This document shows, in pieces, positions 38,422-64,000 of a stretch of 64,000 bases of DNA (within the stretch, counting starts at the first letter, position 1; each line of letters begins with the position of its first letter). Origin of the DNA: Siphlonurus alternatus. Taxonomy: Eukaryota > Arthropoda > Insecta > Ephemeroptera > Siphlonuridae. The stretch spans positions 40,129,194-40,193,193 of the forward strand of contig OX463778.1 in NCBI GenBank assembly GCA_949825025.1, written 5' to 3'. The notes beneath the pieces are model-generated. The model did not search any database. It saw nothing but the letters and a program-made list of their open reading frames with translations, and was not told the DNA's origin. The translations under genes were made by a program, and so were the position numbers.

Positions 38422-40475
38422 AGTTTGTGCAACTTCAGATAGGTTAACTACATAGTTTACAAAATATAATTATATTAAAAAATATTAAAATATTAAAAAA
38501 AAAAAAAAGATTTTTGTTGCTGCGATAAAATAGCTGACGGCGAATAGTAAATAAAGAAGCTTCCATTGCATCTAGATGCAGATTAAATAGTAACTTAAAA
38601 AAAATAAGACAAAGAATATATAAATATTTAATTTTGTAATATTTGAAATAAAAATGAAGTATAATTAACAACTTATTACAGCAAATTGAATAGCCTGAAA
38701 CTATATACATGTGGAAATATATTAATTTTTAATAAAAATGAAGATTTAAACAGAGATTAAAGTTTGTGCAAATTTTTGACAATAATTTAGGAATTATTTT
38801 TAAATAATATTATATGTATAATATATAAATTTATATAACGAATAATAATTATATATTTTGTTTGAAACTACTAACATTAAAACAAAAATCTTCCTTGCTG
38901 ATATTCTGCGCACGAGTTGGGAGAAAGAGTGACCAACCACGTGGGTATGTGAACTTATGGAATGTGGAGATGATGATGAAGGATGCTGGGCCAGAATGGA
39001 CATCCCAGATCAACCCTCCGTGTTAGGGTTGAGAGAGCTCACGTAATAACGCTGCATGCTGGTGGCGGGGAAGCTGATCTTATACGCAGGTATTTTTGCC
39101 CTTTCCTACATCGTGTTATACCGCCAAATATCTCCAATAATACAAGATCAATACATGATAGAATGCAGCAAAAAATAAAAATCTTGTAATATCTGCTGAC
39201 ATTTTTTTTCTACATTCGATGTATCTACATGGAAAATAAACTATATAAAATAATTTTACTTTATGCTAAGATAAAAGCTTTTTCCTTATCACTGAATGTT
39301 AAAAGTGACCTTGTATAATTATATGTTATTTGTCCTATATTTTGCATCTGGAGATGTCGTAATATTGTATTGCCTTTATTTTTTTGTTTACGTTTGTGTA
39401 TACATGTTACATGAAAATAAATGCAAAGTATGGATAATCTACAAAGAAATCCAAGTAACAAAAGAATTTTCTTAGAATTGATGCTCTGTTTACTAAACAT
39501 ACAGGAAACCTAAAAAACTACTATATACTATAATATTCGAAGCATAAATATATTTATGTTTCGAATATTGATGCAAAAAAAAAAAAAAAAAAAAAAAAGC
39601 CTTGTTGTAAAATTATTTCAAAAACATGAAATTAACAAACAAAATTATAGGTAAGAGTTTTTTTTTATCCTACGCTTAATATTTTCATTTACAAAATAAA
39701 TTATTTTGATGCTATTATATGCCATGATTGAAACGCAGAAGATTGAAGAAATTGTTGCATTTATATCATATATAAATATATTAATAGAGCTATAATATTA
39801 TGACATTTATTATTGTAAATTATATTGTGTTAAATAAATGTTTTACGGTTACAAATTATTTAAATTTCTATTTATAAATTAAATTTCAATTCCATATAAT
39901 ATCTCTTGGGAATAATTTAAATTATATTGTTAATAGCAGCCATTATCAATTTACATTATATTAATATTTCATTGAATAATTTAATACGCACTCAACCATT
40001 TTGGAATGTATATTAATTTTCAAACCACAATAAAAAATATTTTTCCAAGAACCAAGCTATATTTCTTACATGTAACAAAAAGTATGTTTTTGTAGATGTA
40101 AAAAAAGTTTGCCAGATTTTCATGATGTAAAAAATATATATTATATATATATTTATATTCAAAAATCGAACATGTCTAACGTGTTTAAAGTGTGAAATAA
40201 ATGTTGTGAAAGTTTTTACAAATGATTCCATACATATAGAGAGAGCAGGGGCGTGTGCCTAAGTTTGTGGAGATAAACCGCATTTACATCGAGATCTAGA
40301 TGGAGCCGTGTTCACGAGACATTGACGTATCCCTCGCTATTGAGCCACCAAGAATAACACGGCTTGGGTGTGGACCCCGCACAAATGCAACAATCCATTT
40401 CATGTCAAACCGGGGAAATCGGTAAGTACTCGAAGCATTCAAATCTATCTATATTTCTCGTTCGTTCGTTCGTTC

Positions 40476-40476
<1 letters not shown>
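38422..40476. other. AT-rich intergenic sequence
   Basis: A GC-richer patch occurs near 38900-39090 and another near 40240-40430. No gene is supported. It includes the palindrome listed next. Confidence 0.35.
39532..39569. repeat. Short palindrome followed by poly(A)
   Basis: AATATTCGAAGCATAAATAT pairs with the following ATTTATGTTTCGAATATT. A 24-A run starts five bases downstream (39575-39598). Confidence 0.8.

Positions 40477-40551
<75 letters not shown>
40457..40551. repeat. (TTCG)n then (TC)n microsatellite
   Basis: About five CGTT units lead directly into about 73 bp of TC. Confidence 0.96.
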
Positions 40552-40553
<2 letters not shown>

Positions 40554-41113
40554 TCTCTTTTCCGCTATAATTTATACTACAATATTCAAATGATCTTTTT
40601 TTATCTTAAGTAGCTTTTCTAACATAATATATAACTAATTATTTATAGCACCTGCAATTGAAACGTTATACAACCAGTTGAGTTCTTATATTATAGTCTT
40701 ACAACATTTGATAAAATATAATTTATTTTTTCGTTAATAATAGGAATTCAAATAAAGTGACATCTTTATGTATAAAAAAAAGTTAAAAAAATATTCCAAA
40801 GAATAATTTAATTTAAAATAGAAAGATTAAGTCAGATAAAATAATATTTTTTTTTATCTTTAAAAGGATTTTAATAAAATTAAAGTTAACAGTCATATTT
40901 TATTTGTCTGTTTTATTCCTTTTATTTTTACGTACAGAGAGTTTATATAAACAAATTTTAAGTATAACAAAGACCATTGTAGCGTCGTCTTTGTTCGAGG
41001 CAAGTGCTGTAAAGTGACTCGTTTTGTATGTATGTGTTCTGCGTGTGGTTTCAATCCGTTCTCTTACAAGAAGGAACTTGCGAGTGCCACGACGTGAGCG
41101 TGAGAAATAAGAG

Positions 41114-46166
<5,053 letters not shown>

Positions 46167-46172
46167 TTTATT
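46167..46172 (-). terminator. Candidate poly(A) signal AATAAA for the sarcoglycan
   Basis: The minus strand reads AATAAA about 195 nt downstream of the sarcoglycan stop codon. Confidence 0.35.
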
Positions 46173-46365
46173 TTTAACTTCTATTAATCTCACGGATTTT
46201 ATAATGGGCCTGTACAATATTAAGGGGGGTAATTGTCCACTGGAAGGAAATCAGACTGTGTAATTGATTTATAATTAGAAGTATAGGCACAGTAATATAT
46301 TATCAATTAATTGACAATACTTGTTCATTATTTTTAATGTGTATTTAAACTGAATTAAGTTAATT

Positions 46366-59844
<13,479 letters not shown>

Positions 59845-59970
59845 CTGCAACAACCAAGAAAAGAGCCAAAGTCAGGTACTGTCTCCTGAGAAGATCTCCT
59901 TACATTTTCAAGATGAAATACACGGAAATCGATTTCTAATGTGGATAAAGTTTGGTTAAATTGGACAACG

Positions 59971-60126
59971 TGGGCGCGATTCACGAAGCAGTTAGCCAGG
60001 TTTCTAACCACGTTTAGCTTAACCACGTTTAACTATACCTGTTTTACGTGTTAAACTACCTAGTCAATCGTGGTTAAGCTAAACGTGGTTAGAAACCTGG
60101 CTAACTGCTTCATGAATCGCACCCCG
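59971..60126. mobile_element. Short foldback MITE with GCGATTCACGAAGC ends
   Basis: The left arm GCGATTCACGAAGCAGTTAG and CCAGGTTTCTAACCACGTTT pair with the right arm AAACGTGGTTAGAAACCTGG and CTAACTGCTTCATGAATCGC, around a centre of about 40 bp. It lies upstream of the first visible sarcoglycan exon, presumably in an intron. Confidence 0.87.
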
Positions 60127-60293
60127 TGTTTTTATTTCCGATTCAAAGTCTTTATTGCCTTAGATACATTTTACTTTTAAAATAGTACTGTTCTTCGTTC
60201 TATGAGAAGTCTTCGTAAATAATCTATAAAATATATTTTTTTCTTTTTTTATATAAATGTAGTAAAATTTACATGAATCCGGATTAGAGTTCA

Positions 60294-61090
60294 CAGTGGC
60301 GTGCGGTGACTTATGAGTCAGGGTAAGCAGAGGACCTAGGAACTAGGTGGACTAGCCCTCAGGAAGACGGCGCGTGAGCGCCCACCCTAGCGCGCCGCAG
60401 GCGCGATTTTTTTTAAGCCACGCCCCTTTTTTGACAATTTATGGCAATTTGCTGTTATATTTATCAATTCGTAATTTATACTTCAAGTAAAAAATGCAAT
60501 CTTTTATCTGAAATATTTTGGTTTGTGCCTATAATATGATTTTTAATATATAGTAGCTGAAATCTTAACATATTATAATATCACGAAAAAACTACACCAA
60601 GTGAACAAAAAAAATTAAGTACTTCCAATATTGTGTTGTTTACACGAAGGCCCATAATGCAAGCAAAGAATAAGTCAAAATGTTTGAATGAGCGTAATGC
60701 TCCCAACCATCCCTCTCACTGACCTGCTAGCACAATGTTGCAAGTTTTTAATAGTTTTTTCTCTCCTTCCTATCTTTAACACATAAAAGCAGAAAAATCC
60801 TGCTTATTTTGCCGTGTATTTCAAGCGGCTGAAAATCAAGACCGTAAAACTCCCAACGCTGTATGCAATGCTTTTTAAGGGAAGCTAGTAAGCTAGCTTT
60901 TAAGTTTTTTCAACATATTTTACAGACGAGATTTCATATGGAAAACAAATGTTTTTACTCGGATTTTTTTGAAATTTTGCAGTTATTTTTTCACATTTTT
61001 ATCATTTATAGAGAATTAATTTTTTTCTTTTAATTTGATAATTTTAAGGTAAGCTCTGCTTACCTTGCTTACTGTGAATGCACGCCACTG
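60294..61090. mobile_element. Non-autonomous hAT-like element, about 0.8 kb
   Basis: Inverted termini CAGTGGCGTGC and GCACGCCACTG are flanked by GAGTTCA on each side (60287-60293, 61091-61097). The CAGTGGCG start and 7-8-bp duplication fit hAT elements. Subterminal GGGTAAGCAGAG pairs with CTCTGCTTACC. The interior has no long ORF but contains a GC-rich block near 60350-60420. Confidence 0.82.
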
Positions 61091-61547
61091 GAGTTCATAT
61101 TGAATTTGTAGCGATGAGATCTCCCAACAGTAGCAATGCTTCTCATATGTGGGACAAAATCTATATCATGCTATCATGCTTAATAAACTCAATAATTAAT
61201 TAATTTACAGTTTATGAGGACAATACTATATATACTTACAGTATGCTGCTGTCTTTTATCTTAACCAAGCAGAAACTTCTAAGCAATGACATTTTAATCG
61301 TTTAGTATAGCAACGTGTTATTTATTTATAGTACTTCAATGATAATTTATAAATAACATTAAATTGAAATATAATACTGAATAACTAGAGCATATAAACA
61401 TGACTATATATGAGATGCAAAACTAAAGTCGTTCTTATTTATCTTTGGTTATCTAGGCATTGTGTTTTTTAGTTACATTAAATTTCCTTCTTATTGAATA
61501 ATAAAATTTATCGCATCCATCTCTTGTTTGTGTCTGCATTTTTACAT

Positions 61548-61689
61548 TTAAAGCTGGTTATATTATACGATATTTATCTAATTATTGCATACAAGTTTCC
61601 CTTACCCTCTATTTTTTATTATGGGGAGAAAATTTTCTTGTAAAGAAAAATTATATGAAAAATTGTATTAACATGTAATACAGGCTTAA
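61548..61689. repeat. Foldback element E, diverged copy
   Basis: The left TTAAAGCTGGTTATATTATA and right end TGTAATACAGGCTTAA resemble the TTAA-proximal termini of the copy at 59464. The inner TTTTCTTGTAAAGAAAAA block is also shared. Confidence 0.65.
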
Positions 61690-64000
61690 GAATATCAAAC
61701 AATAAAATTCATTCTTGAAATTCTTTATAAAATTTAATGAATATTTTTGATAATAAATATTTAATTTGAACAGCACCGTATTCATCACCTAGCACGTTAT
61801 AGTGATACATGACACTTGAACTCTATAGTTCTAAAGACCATGCATTTATTGATGAAAAGTTTCATAGAATTGCATGCAATTTTTATAACAAAAAAGAAAA
61901 ATATTTTAGATAACAACACAACTATACAACATTCCTTACAATGTTCTTATGAAGGGAAAAAAAAGTTTTTTAATGGAATAAAAAACTTTTAATACAGATA
62001 AAATAATTTTATATATATATTTATATACACCTCGAAGCAATATCTTGAAAAAATAATAATAGTAAAAATAAAAAAGTTGCTGAACGGTGAACTTTTGATA
62101 ATATTCAGAGTTAAGAAAAAGTAAACTCTTATATACAATTAAAAGTAAGCTTATGTTCTTTTTTTATTATTAAAGTATAAAAAAGAGACAAAATGAGGTG
62201 ATGAAAGAGTAGAGTAAGCAAGTAGCAAAGTTTTGTCGTCTTCGCTGCGAACTTGCACAAGTTATACACCACGGTGTTAACAGAGTTGTCCTAAGGGGGT
62301 CGGGGGAGAGGAGGGAGGGCTTGCATCTTCTCGATACTACATGGAAAACGTGTCTGATAGCTCCGAGGTAGTATATAGAGTCGGACGTCCAATATGTTTC
62401 GAATATTCTAGAAACATTTTTTTTTTTTTTTTTTTTTGAAACGTGAAAACAAAAATGTCACGGCTCCCTGACAAAAATGAAGTTACGACATTGTGACATT
62501 CAGTGTAAGAAAAAGGTGTAGCTTGAATATATTGTAAAAATTTAATAATATTTATTTGAATACTTAGAAAATCCACTTTCATACATTATTTCTAATATAT
62601 ATTGGGTGTCTATATTGTAAGTATATTCTGTATATTAAATTTTATTTTTTAATACTTATTTATAACTAAATTATGTATTAATATTTAAGATTCAGAGTTA
62701 GGAACATATATAAAATGTACGTTTTTTTCCCCCCACCGAATGTGTAATAAATAAATTCGATGTTTCAATTTCCGAGAAAATTATGAAACAATACTATTTT
62801 CCTAACACTTAAAGAATATTGTATTATAACATGCAGTGGGGTTTGATAGCGTGATTTTATATAGCAGTTCAATAAAAATTTATTGAGCATCATAGTGTTT
62901 TTGTCGTAATATATATTGATATAAAATGGATTTATTGAAGTTTTGCAGAGCTTCATAAAACATGAACTAAAAGAAAATTGTTTCGTGGAAATAAAATAAT
63001 ATTTTTATAAAAAACTTAGAATATAACGATTTTACAAACTATAGAAAAGTATTCAGTAATTATTGTCAATTACATTTTTACAATTCCTGTGTATAAAGAA
63101 TCTTTCAATTATCAAAAGTAAAAAAAAAAAAAAAAAAATCAGAGACGTAAAAAAAGTTTTTTTACAAACAAAACAAAATCTTGCTTGCGTAAAATTGAAA
63201 TTCTTTCGTCACATATTTTTGACTTGTTGAAGAAAGTAATTTTAGACGAGGGGGTTACGTTGCACCCTTGGGTGGGTGATGGTGCAACACCTCGCTTTGA
63301 TCGTCGCGACCTAACAGCACGTATATGATCCGTGTGGGGTGCACGTTTTTAATAATCTGTCGGCACTCATGTGGCATCGAAAATACGGTCACGATGCGGC
63401 GGGGCGAATTCATCTATACCACCTCTTGACGTACATTGAATACAGGAAATAGAGGCACAGGAATGCCTGGAATGCTTACGATATTATTAGTTACATAACA
63501 ATAATCATTGGATCATGTTATTATATATTTTGAAAGAAATAATCAAAATAAAATGTATGTAATTTTACCGATTTCATTTTCATTTTCTCCCCTTGAATGA
63601 AGGATAATAATAAGGGAAAAATTACTTTAATTTTTACTTTATTTTTAATATAATGCTTTTTTATTGTTTTGTTAATCGATCTCAATTGTAAAAAATCTTG
63701 AAAGATTAAGTGATAAAAATATACATTGTATTGTATATTATGTATGTGATTATATATAGATCATTTTTTTTTTAATTAAAGAAGCAGCAACGATGAATTA
63801 TACTGTGCATTATGTCCTTCATGCTATGTCAACCAATCAGTTTATAGTACATTTAGCTTGATATTGTAAATTAGTATATTGATCAGAATCTAGGTCACCT
63901 TTTGTTTCATTGAAACTCAATTGTCTTGTACAGCTATATTTATACAAAAATCGATTCTCTTGTGTTTTAGATTTGCTAACAAAGCTTTTTTTTTTTTTTT
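61690..64000. other. AT-rich sequence, probably upstream sarcoglycan intron
   Basis: No exon was found. A GC-richer island at about 63240-63480 (GTTGCACCCTTGGGTGGGTG and following) stands out, but its frames on both strands are interrupted. Long A/T runs occur at 62418-62437, 63120-63138 and 63986-64000. Confidence 0.4.

Noticed and set aside
63240..63480. GC-richer island as a possible first sarcoglycan exon
   Set aside because: Frames on both strands are interrupted and none shows a transmembrane helix followed by a donor in the needed phase.

Overview
The window is about 64 kb of AT-rich, intron-rich animal nuclear DNA. No prokaryotic gene organisation is present. Two spliced genes on the minus strand can be reconstructed with consistent splice phases: a complete lysosomal/prostatic-type histidine acid phosphatase (9983-14953, 8 coding exons, 437 aa) and the C-terminal 242 codons of a gamma/delta-type sarcoglycan (46366-59844, 5 exons). 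Sarcoglycans are animal proteins. The wording of the sarcoglycan (a VRADSGFDLRLESPTRSL core, a Gly/Ser-rich linker and a four-cysteine tail) looks closest to arthropod delta-sarcoglycans as I know them, so an arthropod is my best but tentative guess. Exons are clearly GC-richer than the introns.

Layout. 1-4.1 kb: two small plus-strand exons with good splice sites and compatible phase that appear to be the 3' end of an unidentified gene. 4.1-9.9 kb: repeat-dominated DNA between that gene and the convergent acid phosphatase. 9.98-14.95 kb: the acid phosphatase, with a 40-bp minisatellite in one intron and a hAT-type MITE in another. 15.39-17.26 kb: an odd element of about 1.9 kb with oppositely oriented TAGTGGT/ACCACTA arrays at its two ends. 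17.3-46.3 kb: a gene-poor interval of about 29 kb with AT-rich DNA, microsatellites, foldback elements and scattered GC-richer islands, some carrying CACGTG or CRE-like motifs. 46.4-59.8 kb: sarcoglycan exons separated by introns of 0.6, 5.9, 1.5 and 4.8 kb. 59.8-64 kb: probably the upstream intron of the sarcoglycan, carrying a foldback and a non-autonomous hAT-like element of about 0.8 kb. The exon(s) for the cytoplasmic tail and transmembrane helix were not found and probably lie beyond the window.

The most striking feature is the density of long inverted-repeat (foldback/MITE) insertions. At least five families are visible. They include a TTAA-flanked hairpin family with four near-identical copies (three within 2 kb of each other), one of which has its loop inverted. 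The two main genes are not functionally linked: one encodes a lysosomal hydrolase with a YRPL sorting motif, the other a muscle-membrane dystrophin-complex subunit. I found no tRNA, rRNA or CRISPR, and no intact transposase.
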